From Hyphomicrobium sulfonivorans (lineage in GTDB: Bacteria; Pseudomonadota; Alphaproteobacteria; Rhizobiales; Hyphomicrobiaceae): a stretch of 64,000 nt of DNA. The first letter of the stretch is position 1. Every line of letters starts with the position of its first letter. The stretch lies in NCBI RefSeq assembly GCF_013306565.1, contig NZ_PZPO01000002.1:586956-650955 (forward strand), given 5' to 3'. Below the pieces are notes generated by a model. The model was not told the origin of the DNA. It ran no database searches and saw nothing but the letters and a program-made list of their open reading frames with translations. Both the position numbers and the translations under genes were made by a program. Shown here one piece after another: positions 9,086 through 17,593 of the stretch.

Positions 9086-9340
9086 GCGCGACCGGTGCGC
9101 TTCGCCCTGAGGCCGCCACTTCCCTGATTTAGCACCGCCCCGCCGCGATGGGATTTATCCCGTTGCGCAATGGGCTATTGCCCATCCGGCCCCTGTCGTT
9201 CAAAAGACCGCCAGCGCGCATCCTATCGGAAAAGTGGGCACCGGATTTTCGGTGGGAAGCACGTTCAGATAAATGGTCAGAGCCGTTCGATTGCTTCGGC
9301 AGCGGAACGGCTTGAGGTTTAAGGCGCAGGGCACACGGGA
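9086..9340. other. Gap upstream of hisZ
   Basis: No gene is supported here. A small hairpin, ATGGGC-TATT-GCCCAT, occurs at 9170-9185 without a T tract. It could be a weak terminator for the preceding gene or part of the hisZ leader. No His-rich leader peptide was recognised. Confidence 0.3.
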
Positions 9341-10519
9341 ATGGTTGGAGCGCAGCCGGCAAACTTCGAGGCGCTTGAGGCGCAAGCGCGCACGCTGCTG
9401 GCGATCTTTATCGCCTCCGGCTACGAAGCCGTTGCGCCCGACATCATCCAGCCCGCTGGCGTGTTCCTCGACGTAGTGGGTGAAGCACTGCGCGGCCGCA
9501 CCTATGTGTTCACCGATCTCAACGGCGAAGAGATGTGCCTGCGCCCGGATCTGACCGTGCCGACGTGCCGGCTATATCTTGCGCGCCACCCGCAAGCCGA
9601 TCGCGAGGCGTTTTACAGCTACAACGGGCCGGCATTTCGCTTTCAGCCTGTCGGCGCGGGTGCATCTCATCCGCGTGAATTCCGCCAGGCGGGCATCGAG
9701 GCATTCGGCGGTGCGGACGCGGGCGAAGCGGATGCGCGCACGCTGGTGCTGATCCTGCGCGCGTTGCAGCAGGCTGGGCTGTCCAAATGGCGCCTGCAAA
9801 CGGGCGATGTCGGTCTGTTCGACGCGCTGCTCGACGACGCCAACATGCCTGAGCGCTGGCGTCGGCGTCTGCGCGATCACTTCTGGCGTCCGGATGCGCT
9901 GCACGCTGAACTGAAGCGTCTGTCCACCGAGCCTGCACGTTCCGCTGCAGCGTTTCCGCGTTCGCTGATCGATGCTCTTGATCCGGAAGATCCGGCTGGC
10001 GCGGAGAACCTTGTCGCGGCGTATCTGGATGAGCAGGGCATCGAACTGATCGGCGCGCGCACCGCCGCTGAAATCGCTGAAGGTCTGCTGGGCATTGCCG
10101 CCGATGCAAAGGCTCCGCCGCTGAAGCCTGAAACCGCAGCGCTGATCGAGAGCTATGTCGGCACGCATCTTCCCGCAGCGGAGGTAGCGCCCGCGCTGCG
10201 CCGCTTCGCCGGATCGGCCGGAGCAGGTTTTGCCCGCGCCATCGACGCTTACGAGCGCCGTCTCAAGCTGCTGGCCGATAGCGGCGTCGATGTCGCCAGC
10301 ATGGAATTTTCTGCCGAGTTCGGCCGCAACGTCGGCTATTACACCGGCTTCGTATTCGAGGTGATTGCCGAGACGCTGGGCGCGGAAAGCCCGGTTGCGG
10401 GCGGTGGCCGTTACGACAGCCTGCTGAAAGCCGTTGGCGCGCCGCGCAATGTTTCTGCCGTCGGCGCCGCCATTCACACTGAGCGCCTGCTGGCCGTTGT
10501 CCGTGGAGCGAAGGCATGA
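9341..10519 (+). CDS. hisZ: ATP phosphoribosyltransferase regulatory subunit HisZ
   Basis: A 392-residue paralogue of histidyl-tRNA synthetase that lacks aminoacylation activity. It forms a hetero-octamer with short HisG to catalyse and feedback-regulate the first step of histidine synthesis. Class II synthetase-like motifs are visible: a motif 2-like LRPDLTVPTCRLYL, FRFQPVGAG, and the C-terminal GGRYDSL. The start at ATG 9341 gives a normal N-terminus. The stop overlaps the hisG start by 4 bases (ATGA), so translation is coupled, which fits an obligate complex. Identification rests on the motif pattern together with the adjacent short hisG. Confidence 0.93.
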   Translation: MVGAQPANFEALEAQARTLLAIFIASGYEAVAPDIIQPAGVFLDVVGEALRGRTYVFTDLNGEEMCLRPDLTVPTCRLYLARHPQADREAFYSYNGPAFRFQPVGAGASHPREFRQAGIEAFGGADAGEADARTLVLILRALQQAGLSKWRLQTGDVGLFDALLDDANMPERWRRRLRDHFWRPDALHAELKRLSTEPARSAAAFPRSLIDALDPEDPAGAENLVAAYLDEQGIELIGARTAAEIAEGLLGIAADAKAPPLKPETAALIESYVGTHLPAAEVAPALRRFAGSAGAGFARAIDAYERRLKLLADSGVDVASMEFSAEFGRNVGYYTGFVFEVIAETLGAESPVAGGGRYDSLLKAVGAPRNVSAVGAAIHTERLLAVVRGAKA

Positions 10520-11226
10520 GCACGCACCTGACTTTTGCTGTGCCCTCCAAGGGCCGCCTGATGGAGCAGACGGCGGAATTTCTCGCCGCGTCCGGCGTCA
10601 CACTGCGCAAGGTCGGTCCGGAGCGCGGCTATCGCGGCGAGATCGAAGGCTTCGGCAATATCGACGTCGCATTTATATCGGCATCCGAGATTGTTGGTGC
10701 GCTGAACAGCGGTCGCGCGCATATCGGTGTCACGGGTGAAGACCTCGTGCGCGAGAACATCGTCAACGTCGATGAGCGCGTTGAGCTGGTGAAGCCGCTC
10801 GGCTTCGGCCATGCCGATGTCGTGGTCGCGGTGCCTGCGTGTTGGATCGACGTCAACGAGGTGGCCGACCTTGAAGCCGCTGCCGCCGTGTTCCGTCGCG
10901 AGCATGGCCGTCCGTTCCGCGTGGCGACGAAGTACATCAACATCACGCGTCGGTTTCTGTCGGGCCACGGTCTGGCCGACTACCGCATCGTTGAAAGCCT
11001 TGGCGCCACGGAAGGCACGCCCGCTGCTGGCACTGCAGATCTCATCGTCGACATCACGTCCACCGGTGCAACGCTGGTCGCCAACGGGCTGCGCGTGCTG
11101 AACGACGGCGTGATCCTGAAGTCCGAGGCTAATCTGGTGCTGTCGAAGGTGGCGGACTGGTCGGACACGGCGAAAGCTGCGGGCAACGATCTGTTCACAC
11201 GGTTGGGTCTGCCGAACCGCGTTTAA
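10516..11226 (+). CDS. hisG: ATP phosphoribosyltransferase catalytic subunit HisG, short form
   Basis: Catalyses condensation of ATP and PRPP to phosphoribosyl-ATP, the first step of histidine biosynthesis. The 236-residue protein is the short form without the C-terminal ACT-like regulatory domain, and so needs HisZ. Family features include the N-terminal AVPSKGRLMEQT, the DLVREN segment and the PRPP-binding loop DLIVDITSTGATL. It overlaps hisZ by 4 bases. The remaining his genes are not in the window. The next gene on the opposite strand ends 85 bases away. Confidence 0.95.
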   Translation: MSTHLTFAVPSKGRLMEQTAEFLAASGVTLRKVGPERGYRGEIEGFGNIDVAFISASEIVGALNSGRAHIGVTGEDLVRENIVNVDERVELVKPLGFGHADVVVAVPACWIDVNEVADLEAAAAVFRREHGRPFRVATKYINITRRFLSGHGLADYRIVESLGATEGTPAAGTADLIVDITSTGATLVANGLRVLNDGVILKSEANLVLSKVADWSDTAKAAGNDLFTRLGLPNRV

Positions 11227-11311
11227 AGGCGCTGGCTGCCGCTGCCGCAACGGCTCCGGCGCCAGCGGCCATTCCATATCTCGGCGCTCAAACGAACAGC
11301 GGGTGATCGGC

Positions 11312-12361
11312 TTACTGCGCCGCAGCTTGCTCCGTCGGACGGATGAATGCTTCAACGCGCATGCCCGGCAGCAACGGCACCTTGCCTTCGAGGTTGATGG
11401 TCATTTCCAGCACCTCGATGTCGGAAGGGCGACGCGGACCGCGCGGCGAAACGCGCGGCGTTGCCATCGTGGGCGAAAGCTCCGCGACAGTGCCGACGAA
11501 ATCGTGGCCCGGATAATTGATCGAGCGCACGAATGCCTTCTGCCCCACCTTCACCTTGGCGACGTCGCCGTCATCAAGCTCGGCCTTCACGCGCACCACC
11601 GACATGTCGCCGACAACCGCCAGCGGCTGTTCGGGCGAAGGTGCAACGATTTCACCGATCTTGGCGCGCAACTGCAGAACGGTGCCTGCGCGCGGCGTGC
11701 GGATACGTGTCTTGTCCAGCAGCGTTGCGGCCAAAGCAACCTCGGCGCGGGCGGCGGTCAGTGCGGATTCAGCCTCGTTGGGTGCGGGCAGTTTGTCCTT
11801 CGCCTGCGCGGCTGCATAAGCCTTGCGCTGACGCTCCACATGGTAGAGCGCGCGATTGAGACGGCTGCGGGCCTTTGCCAGTTCATCGATGCCGATTTCG
11901 CCGCGACGCTTGCCGGCCAACGCCTCATCAAGCGCAAAGCGCGCGCCTATCGCTTCACGCTCGGCCGCATACATTTCATCTTCGCCCGAGGTGACATCCT
12001 CGCGGCCCGGGGTTGCGGTCTGCGCATCGCGGCGGCGGCGGCTCAAGCCCTCCTGCGCTTCGGTGGCCGCGAGCCTTGCGCGCGCTTCGTCGTCGTCGAG
12101 GCGGATGAGCAGTTCACCCTCTTCGACGACGTCGTTCACCGATACCGTCACGTCATAGACCTGACCGAGAATTGCCGCGCCAATGCGCACCTCGCCCGAG
12201 CCCGGTTCCACGCGCCCCGGCGCTGCCGCCACCCATTCAGGTGTCGGCGCAGTCGAAACATGGGTGCGGCCGTTGTCGAAAAAGGGATTGTCGACCTCTG
12301 CGAGCACATAGCCGAGCACAGCCAGCGCAATCAGCAGGGCAGCCGCGATAGCCTTAAACAT
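11312..12361 (-). CDS. Periplasmic adaptor (membrane fusion) protein of an export ABC system, HlyD/DevB type
   Basis: A 349-residue protein with one N-terminal membrane segment (AIAAALLIALAVLGYVLA). It has a biotinyl-lipoyl-like half (ISV-type VSVNDVVEEGELLIRLDD), a long alpha-helical hairpin in the middle, and the second lipoyl half with RTPRAGTVLQLRAKIGEIV. It ends with the beta-barrel and membrane-proximal part. It is the last gene of an ABC exporter operon, and its start overlaps the ATPase stop by 8 bases. It should link the inner-membrane ABC pump to an outer-membrane channel encoded elsewhere. The substrate is unknown; DevBCA systems export glycolipids, and MacAB-type systems export peptides or drugs. 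Confidence 0.87.
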   Translation of the reverse strand: MFKAIAAALLIALAVLGYVLAEVDNPFFDNGRTHVSTAPTPEWVAAAPGRVEPGSGEVRIGAAILGQVYDVTVSVNDVVEEGELLIRLDDDEARARLAATEAQEGLSRRRRDAQTATPGREDVTSGEDEMYAAEREAIGARFALDEALAGKRRGEIGIDELAKARSRLNRALYHVERQRKAYAAAQAKDKLPAPNEAESALTAARAEVALAATLLDKTRIRTPRAGTVLQLRAKIGEIVAPSPEQPLAVVGDMSVVRVKAELDDGDVAKVKVGQKAFVRSINYPGHDFVGTVAELSPTMATPRVSPRGPRRPSDIEVLEMTINLEGKVPLLPGMRVEAFIRPTEQAAAQ

Positions 12362-13337
12362 GGTGCTTCACCTTTTTGCGGCGGCGGCCCGTCGCGCGGT
12401 TGCGGTTGTTTGGCTTTGTGGTTGTGTTGCCGTTGGTGGATGCCGGCTTGGCCTGCGCATTGTTGGCTGCGGGCTTTGCCGCTGCGGCGCTGTTCGCAGC
12501 GGAGGCGGAACCGGCAGAACCATTGCCATTGCTGGCCTTGCTTTCGCTGGTGCCATTGCCGCCGCTGTTGCCACCATTGAGGTGCCCGGCGCTGATGTGG
12601 ATCTGCGTGGTGCCGCCGCCGTTGTCGCTCTTGTCGGGACGTTCGTCGCTTTCAATGCGGCCGTCGTCGATAAGAATGATACGATCGGCGTAGGGCAGCG
12701 TGCGATGGTCGTGCGTGACGGCCAGCACGGCGCGGCTGGTGTCCTTCGCAACCTCTGACAGTAGCGCCATCACGGTGCGCCCGTTTTCGGCGTCCAGAGC
12801 TGCGGTCGGCTCGTCGGCCAGGATGACCGCTGGCGAGCCGGCAAGTGCGCGTGCGATGGCAACGCGCTGTTTCTCGCCGCCGGACAGCTTGGCCGGATAA
12901 GCGTGGGCGCGGTGAGAGAGGCCAACGGCTTCCAGTGCGCGCAGCGCATCGGCATTCGGGTCAGGCACAGCCTTCGAGCGCACGTCCAGCGCCAGCATCA
13001 CGTTCTCGCGCGCCGTCATGGTCGGGAACAGATTGTAGCTCTGGAACACGAAGCCGACGTGGTTGCGGCGGATGTCGGCGAGGCGTTCGGCATCGGCGCC
13101 CAGTGTCGACTGTCCCGCAACGGTCAGTTCACCATCGGTCGGCGAAAGGATGCAGCCCAGAATAGAAAGCAACGTCGTCTTGCCGGAGCCGGAAGGGCCC
13201 ATCAGCAACGTCAGCTCGCCGGAGTAAAGCTTCAGATCGACGCCCTTTAGCGGCATCACCTGGCCAGCACCGGTTCCGAACACCTTGGTGATGCCAGACG
13301 CTTCTAGCAGCACCTTGCGGGCGGGATTGACGGTCAT
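12354..13337 (-). CDS. ABC exporter ATPase (DevA/LolD-like) with an unusual low-complexity tail
   Basis: A 327-residue ATPase with a complete nucleotide-binding domain: Walker A GPSGSGKTT, Q-loop FVFQSYN, signature LSGGEKQRVAIARAL, Walker B VILADEPTAALD and H-loop AVTHDH. It belongs to the MacB/LolD/DevA group that energises FtsX-like permeases. The start (ATG ending at 13337) overlaps the permease stop by 4 bases. After the domain, roughly the last 80 residues are Asn/Ser/Gly/Ala/Thr-rich (for example GGNSGGNGTSES, NTTTKPNNRNRATG) and end in a basic cluster, RRRKK. Relatives are normally about 230 residues. The tail is in frame and overlaps the next start, so it appears genuine. Confidence 0.9.
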   Translation of the reverse strand: MTVNPARKVLLEASGITKVFGTGAGQVMPLKGVDLKLYSGELTLLMGPSGSGKTTLLSILGCILSPTDGELTVAGQSTLGADAERLADIRRNHVGFVFQSYNLFPTMTARENVMLALDVRSKAVPDPNADALRALEAVGLSHRAHAYPAKLSGGEKQRVAIARALAGSPAVILADEPTAALDAENGRTVMALLSEVAKDTSRAVLAVTHDHRTLPYADRIILIDDGRIESDERPDKSDNGGGTTQIHISAGHLNGGNSGGNGTSESKASNGNGSAGSASAANSAAAAKPAANNAQAKPASTNGNTTTKPNNRNRATGRRRKKVKHHV

Positions 13338-14533
13338 CGGCTGAAAACTCCTGCGGGATCGATGCGTGTAACTTTGAAGATCGCCGAGACAGCGGCGATC
13401 GCGCACATGCCGATGGTGAGTGCAAAGAGCAATAGCGCGAGGCCGGGGGTCATGACGATATAAAGCGTGGAATCCTTCGATGCCCAGATGACGAGCAGCG
13501 AAAGCGCCATGCCAATGCCGTACCCGATCAGGGCGCTCAGCATGGCCTGGAAAAGAATGACCTTATGGATGTAGCCCGCCGAGGCGCCCAGGGCGCGCAA
13601 CGTGGCGAACTCATTCAGGTGATCTTTGGTGCTGGAGTAGAGCGTCTGCGCCACGATGACAACGCCGACGATCATGCCCAGTGCGGCGCCTGCAATCAGC
13701 GCTGAACCGGCGCCGGTCTGGAACAGCCAGTATTGAACGCTGCGATTGCGGAACTCCGGCTGCGTCAGGATTTCGCGATCCGGCAGCCGTTCCTGCAAGC
13801 TGGCGCGCACATCCTCTAGTTTTGCACCCGGTGCCAGACGTACCAGGGTATATGTTGCCTGGTTCGGTCCGGCATCCAGCAGCATCCGCGCCTGCTTCAG
13901 CGACGTGAACACATACGGCAGCGTCGTGAACGAGCGGATGCCATGCGAGACGGCAGCAATGCGCACGCGCACACCGTTTATTTCGGCGGTGTCGCCGTTC
14001 TGCTCGATGCCAAGATCTTTGAAGTAGGTGTCGTCGACGGCAACGGTGAACGGCGCGGCCAGTTCATCCATGTTGCCTTCAACCAGGTTCCATGGCTTCA
14101 GGCTGCCGTCGCGATGGTCGGAGCCCACCAGCAGCACGGCCGTGGTGCCGCCCTTCGGTTTGCGCCAGGCGGAAAAGCCGACGACCAGTTCCTCAGCAGA
14201 GGCGATGCCGTTGGTCGATAGCGCCGAATACTTTTCATGGCCGATCAGCAGCGACGGATCATCGAAGCTTTTTGTTCCGAGCGGCACCACCCAAAGATCG
14301 CCCTCGGATGCGTCGAGCATGGCCGCGATCATCCGTTCAGAGCCGATGTAAAGCCCGCACTGCACGGCAACCAGCACGACGGAGAAAATGATGCCTGTGA
14401 GCGTAACGATCAGGCTGAGCCGATCATGAAACAGATTACGATATGCAAGTTTGCCCGCCATCTTGACGGACTTCGGCTTCAGCCCGGTTGCCGGTGACGA
14501 ACTCGGCGATTTTGTATCGGCCATTGCCGGCAT
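13334..14533 (-). CDS. ABC exporter permease, FtsX/MacB-like (DevC type)
   Basis: A 399-residue inner-membrane permease. One transmembrane helix near residues 40-60 is followed by a large periplasmic (MacB_PCD-type) domain, then three helices in the C-terminal FtsX domain (AGAALGMIVGVVIVAQTLY, LSALIGYGIGMALSLLVIW, ALLLFALTIGMCAIAAVSA). The layout is the standard four-helix one. It is the first gene of the operon, with a 4-base overlap into the ATPase. The Met at residue 4 is an equally good start. The first 20 or so residues are Ser/Pro-rich and probably cytoplasmic. Confidence 0.88.
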   Translation of the reverse strand: MPAMADTKSPSSSPATGLKPKSVKMAGKLAYRNLFHDRLSLIVTLTGIIFSVVLVAVQCGLYIGSERMIAAMLDASEGDLWVVPLGTKSFDDPSLLIGHEKYSALSTNGIASAEELVVGFSAWRKPKGGTTAVLLVGSDHRDGSLKPWNLVEGNMDELAAPFTVAVDDTYFKDLGIEQNGDTAEINGVRVRIAAVSHGIRSFTTLPYVFTSLKQARMLLDAGPNQATYTLVRLAPGAKLEDVRASLQERLPDREILTQPEFRNRSVQYWLFQTGAGSALIAGAALGMIVGVVIVAQTLYSSTKDHLNEFATLRALGASAGYIHKVILFQAMLSALIGYGIGMALSLLVIWASKDSTLYIVMTPGLALLLFALTIGMCAIAAVSAIFKVTRIDPAGVFSR

Positions 14534-14695
14534 CTAAGTGGATCCCCTCGCCACCCGTATCAGGTTGGCGAACGTAATGACGGTCGCTATTTCCGTCGCC
14601 CTGACTGCAGATGTTGCATCGCTGTAAGCTGGTCAGCGCCGCAATGCGCTGGCCAGCCTGCAGAGTGCCGCTCGCAGAGCCGTGCTGGTCTACCC

Positions 14696-15409
14696 TCATT
14701 CGCACGCCACTGTGAGGGTCAGTCCAACTGACGGAAAGAACTTCTTGCAATCGTGTTTGTCAGCGGCTGCGGAAGCGGCCGCGCTGGCCGCCTGTGTATC
14801 AGCCGAGGCCGTGTCTGTCGCTATGGACGTCGTGGTAGCAGCCGATATGGGCGGCGATTCTGGCGCCGGTTGGGCTTCAGCCAGGGCAGTTACGTTATTT
14901 GTTATGGATACCTGATGTGGTTGAATTGTCGCATCCGGATTGATCGCATCCGATTTATCCAGCGCCAATGAAGCAGTGTTGACCGGCGCGACGGTGTTCA
15001 GTGCGAGGCGTGGGGTGGCTTCAGTGGACTGAACTTCAGGGATGAGTGCGGCAACACTGGCAGCCGCGTCTGCGGTCCCTGCCGCAGTGGTCTCCGCTTC
15101 AATATTGGTTGCTGCAACTTGCGCCTTAACTTCATTATCGCGGGCGGCCGACCTGATGGGCTTTTTCGAGGGCACCACTTTAGCTTTTGCCGCCTGCTTG
15201 CCGCCTTTCGCCGGGCGATGGACATGGCGCCTTTTGGCCGGCCGCTCATAGTGCCGGGAGCTACCGTAGCCGGGGCCATGGGCGGTGAAGGATGGCAGCG
15301 GTCCGCCAAAGCCCAATGTCACCCGCATGCCGGCTTCGGCCGCATGGGAATAGGCAGCAAGTATCAGGGTCGTCAGCAGCGCAAACAGGGCTTTGGGCGG
15401 GGCTTTCAT
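14696..15409 (-). CDS. Exported Ala/Thr-rich low-complexity protein of unknown function
   Basis: About 237 residues with a clear signal peptide (FALLTTLILAAYSHAAEA). The mature part starts with MRVTLGFGGPLPSF and continues through a basic His/Arg/Lys stretch (residues 40-75) and a long Ala/Thr/Ser region. It ends with HDCKKFFPSVGLTLTVACE, holding the two cysteines of the tail, which may form a disulfide. The start is the ATG ending at 15409, preceded by GGAGAG at good spacing; an upstream in-frame TTG at 15421 lies inside that ribosome site. I recognise no family. The composition suggests a disordered envelope protein. The 370 bases upstream hold the divergent promoter region shared with the Rrf2 gene. 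Confidence 0.55.
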   Translation of the reverse strand: MKAPPKALFALLTTLILAAYSHAAEAGMRVTLGFGGPLPSFTAHGPGYGSSRHYERPAKRRHVHRPAKGGKQAAKAKVVPSKKPIRSAARDNEVKAQVAATNIEAETTAAGTADAAASVAALIPEVQSTEATPRLALNTVAPVNTASLALDKSDAINPDATIQPHQVSITNNVTALAEAQPAPESPPISAATTTSIATDTASADTQAASAAASAAADKHDCKKFFPSVGLTLTVACE

Positions 15410-15789
15410 GCGGCTCTCCAATATTGTGCGACGGATATTTCAGCTGAACTGTGGTCCGAAGGCATCTTTGGAGCGTCGCGCGGGTGGGGGCTGTTCCGCC
15501 GGTTACAGGCTATCATCACGGCAGCGGAAAATAGAATTGCTCTAAATAACTCAGTCTGTTGGTCGCTGCTGACCTTTGTTCCCAGGCTTCAGATCGGAGG
15601 TCAGGTACGGCCCGCGGCCTGTGTCTTATCTTTCCGATCGCCGTACACAAATATGTTCAACATCTTTTCGTGCTTGAGTATTTTCTCTGCGGAGGCCAGC
15701 ATACCGCTGTTATTACGCTTCGGGGATCAGCGGTATCGCTCGGGGCGTTGTATCCAAACTTATTCGACAGGCACGAGACTGTAGAGCGC
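15410..15789. other. Divergent intergenic region
   Basis: About 380 bases separate the minus-strand exported protein from the plus-strand Rrf2 regulator. The stretch is less GC-rich than its surroundings and must carry both promoters. I see no convincing gene, and no -35/-10 pair clear enough to assign. Confidence 0.4.
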
Positions 15790-16284
15790 ATGCGAATCAA
15801 CAAATCCACGAGCCACGCCGTCCGCATTTTGGTTGATTGCGCCAAGGCAGAAGGTCATCTCATCAAGGTGGCCGACATTGCCAGCCGTCTGGACATCACC
15901 CAGCAAAATGCGTTCAAAATCGTGCATTTGCTGTCGAAGGCCGGTTTTCTGGTCTCCGCCCGCGGTCGCCATGGCGGCGTGAAGCTGGCGCGCCCGGCGG
16001 TCAAGATCAGCATTGGCGAGGTTGTGCGCGCCATTGAAGGTATGGGCAGCGAGCGTGAGGAAGTCGGCGAGGCCGATCTGCACCGCATCGTTGACAACGC
16101 GCTCGATGCTTTCGTCGCCGTTCTCGACCAGCATACGCTTGAGGATATGGTCCACGGAACCCATAGTCCAATTGGCGGTGAGCCCGGCGGCCGTACTGGT
16201 AAAGGCTCTGCCGCCCGTGGCGCCACGGCGGCTGCCCGCACGCGTCGGACCCAGCAGTCGGCATCGTCGCGGCTTCTGAGCTGA
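15790..16284 (+). CDS. Rrf2-family transcriptional regulator lacking cluster cysteines
   Basis: A 164-residue protein with the Rrf2 winged helix: the N-terminal MRINKSTSHAVRIL, the recognition-helix region LDITQQNAFKIVHLLSKAG, and the wing ARGRHGGVKLARP. IscR, NsrR and RirA carry three cysteines after the wing that bind an Fe-S cluster; here that segment (GMGSEREEVGEADLHR) has none. It is therefore cluster-free or senses another signal. The C-terminus is a basic Ala/Arg/Ser-rich tail. The ATG at 15790 starts exactly at the conserved N-terminus. It lies upstream of the Bfd-like and bacterioferritin genes, which suggests but does not prove iron-related control. Target genes are unknown. Confidence 0.85.
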   Translation: MRINKSTSHAVRILVDCAKAEGHLIKVADIASRLDITQQNAFKIVHLLSKAGFLVSARGRHGGVKLARPAVKISIGEVVRAIEGMGSEREEVGEADLHRIVDNALDAFVAVLDQHTLEDMVHGTHSPIGGEPGGRTGKGSAARGATAAARTRRTQQSASSRLLS

Positions 16285-16351
16285 TTTTCCGAAGTTTTCG
16301 CGGGACGGGTGTCCGTCCCGCCGCGGCGTTAATCCTGCGTCGTAAGTTCGC

Positions 16352-16399
16352 TTGACATACGCTTCCTACCCTTCAAATGTGGAATAGTAGTTTCCATAT
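16352..16399 (+). promoter_or_regulatory. Candidate promoter with overlapping dyad upstream of the Bfd-like gene
   Basis: A perfect TTGACA lies at 16352-16357. The region 17 bases further on (AAATGT) is a poor -10. A dyad, ATGTGGAA-N7-TTCCATAT (7 of 8 pairs), spans 16377-16399 and would overlap the -10 and start site, as expected of a repressor operator. It could be the target of the adjacent Rrf2 protein or of another iron regulator. It does not match the Irr, RirA or IscR consensus sequences I know. Confidence 0.4.
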
Positions 16400-16447
16400 T
16401 TAAGGCACGCGCAGCCCTATAAGAATATGCGCGCGGGGAAACGTGAG

Positions 16448-16795
16448 ATGATTGTCTGTTCCTGCACGGTGATCACCGATCTCGACATCGAGAACGCACT
16501 CGTCGAGATCTTGAATGCGCCTGATGCACCCATTCCCACTCCGGGTATCGTATTCCGCCATCTGTCGAAGCGGATGAACTGCTGCGGCTGCGCGCCGTTG
16601 GCTGTCGACACGATCTATAACAAGGTCGATGAGCTTGAAAAGAAAGGGCTAATTTCGCCCACGCTCAGCGCCACCACCCGCAGCAAGCTGCTTGCCTTCA
16701 CCGCCCGTCGCGCCAAGGCCAGCCCGGTTGCGCATATCGATCCGGTCGACTTTGTTGTTAGCGATTCCAAAGATTTGGTTCGTAAAATCGCCTGA
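16448..16795 (+). CDS. bfd: Bacterioferritin-associated ferredoxin (Bfd)-like [2Fe-2S] protein with C-terminal extension
   Basis: A 115-residue protein. The N-terminal part is Bfd-like, with Cys4 and Cys6 (MIVCSC) and Cys45 and Cys48 (MNCCGCAP), the four ligands of the [2Fe-2S] cluster; an extra Cys46 lies between them. Bfd binds bacterioferritin and delivers electrons to reduce the mineral core and release iron. Usual Bfd proteins are about 65-75 residues. Here a helical, Lys-rich extension of about 45 residues follows (DELEKKG, FTARRAKAS). The ATG at 16448 gives the canonical MIVC start. The bacterioferritin gene begins 146 bases downstream, supporting the role. Confidence 0.85.
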   Translation: MIVCSCTVITDLDIENALVEILNAPDAPIPTPGIVFRHLSKRMNCCGCAPLAVDTIYNKVDELEKKGLISPTLSATTRSKLLAFTARRAKASPVAHIDPVDFVVSDSKDLVRKIA

Positions 16796-16941
16796 GCGCG
16801 TTTTTAGACTGGAATCTTTCTAATTTACCAACCAGTATCTGCCCGCGGCCCTTCGGGGCCTGCGTCTGAGTTGCGTCGCGGTAAGCCCGCATCCACTCAG
16901 CCATCCGATCATTACGCTGTAAGGCACGGAGAGGGGCAGCC

Positions 16942-17439
16942 ATGAAGGGCAATAAAGAAGTTATCGACGCGTTGAATTTCGCGCTGAAGCTGGAGCTTGG
17001 CGCGGTCAGTCAATATTGGCTGCATTACCGTCGCCTCGACGATTGGGGATACACCAAGCTCGCCAAGAAGGAGCGCGAGGAATCGATCGAAGAAATGCGT
17101 CACGCTGACAAGCTGATCACGCGCATTCTCTTCCTCGAAGGTTTCCCGAAGATGCAGGAAATCGCACCGCTGATGATCGGCGAGAACCTGAAAGAGGTTC
17201 TGGAGTGCGATCTGAAGGGTGAGTACATCGCCCAGGAATTCTACACCAAGGCGCGCGAGCTGTGCCGTCAGCATCACGACTATGTCTCGATGGACATCTT
17301 CGATGAACTGCTGGCCGATGAAGAAGGCCACATCGACTTCATCGAGACGCAGCTCGACCTGATGAAGAACATCGGCGTGCAGAACTACGGCATGCTGCAG
17401 GCGGATTCCTCTGACAAGGTTGAAGGCAACGCCGAGTAA
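16942..17439 (+). CDS. bfr: Bacterioferritin
   Basis: A 165-residue heme-containing ferritin that forms a 24-mer storing iron as a ferric mineral. All diiron ferroxidase ligands sit at the E. coli Bfr numbering: Glu18, Glu51, His54, Glu94, Glu127 and His130. Met52, the axial heme ligand shared between two subunits, is also present (EEMRHAD). The start at ATG 16942 has GGAG in AGAGGGGC upstream. It lies downstream of the Bfd-like gene and is followed by a strong terminator, so the two probably form a transcription unit for iron storage and release. Confidence 0.96.
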   Translation: MKGNKEVIDALNFALKLELGAVSQYWLHYRRLDDWGYTKLAKKEREESIEEMRHADKLITRILFLEGFPKMQEIAPLMIGENLKEVLECDLKGEYIAQEFYTKARELCRQHHDYVSMDIFDELLADEEGHIDFIETQLDLMKNIGVQNYGMLQADSSDKVEGNAE

Positions 17440-17491
17440 TCGGCTGCCACTTCCCGGTCAGCCAGCAATCAGCCAGCCAGTCACCGGTTAA

Positions 17492-17525
17492 AAAAGGCCC
17501 GCGGGATCGATCCCGCGGGCCTTTT
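17492..17525. terminator. Intrinsic terminator between bfr and the AmpG-like gene
   Basis: A perfect 15-bp inverted repeat with a TCGA loop (AAAAGGCCCGCGGGA paired with its complement) ends in TTTT and is preceded by A residues on the other side. It can therefore act in both directions between the convergent bfr and ampG genes. Confidence 0.9.
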
Positions 17526-17593
17526 GCATTTTCATGATGCCCGCTCGGCGGCCGGCTCCCCGCAGGGGAGTCGCCGAGCGCCATATAAAAAAG

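Noticed and set aside
8426..9135. Long minus-strand frames over the CxAGC gene
   Set aside because: The plus-strand frame has a membrane segment and a clear repeated motif; the minus-strand frames have Arg/Ser-rich shadow composition.
11228..11267. Inverted repeat CGCTGGC...GCCAGCG after hisG
   Set aside because: Only 7 pairs with a long loop and no T tract; too weak to call a terminator.
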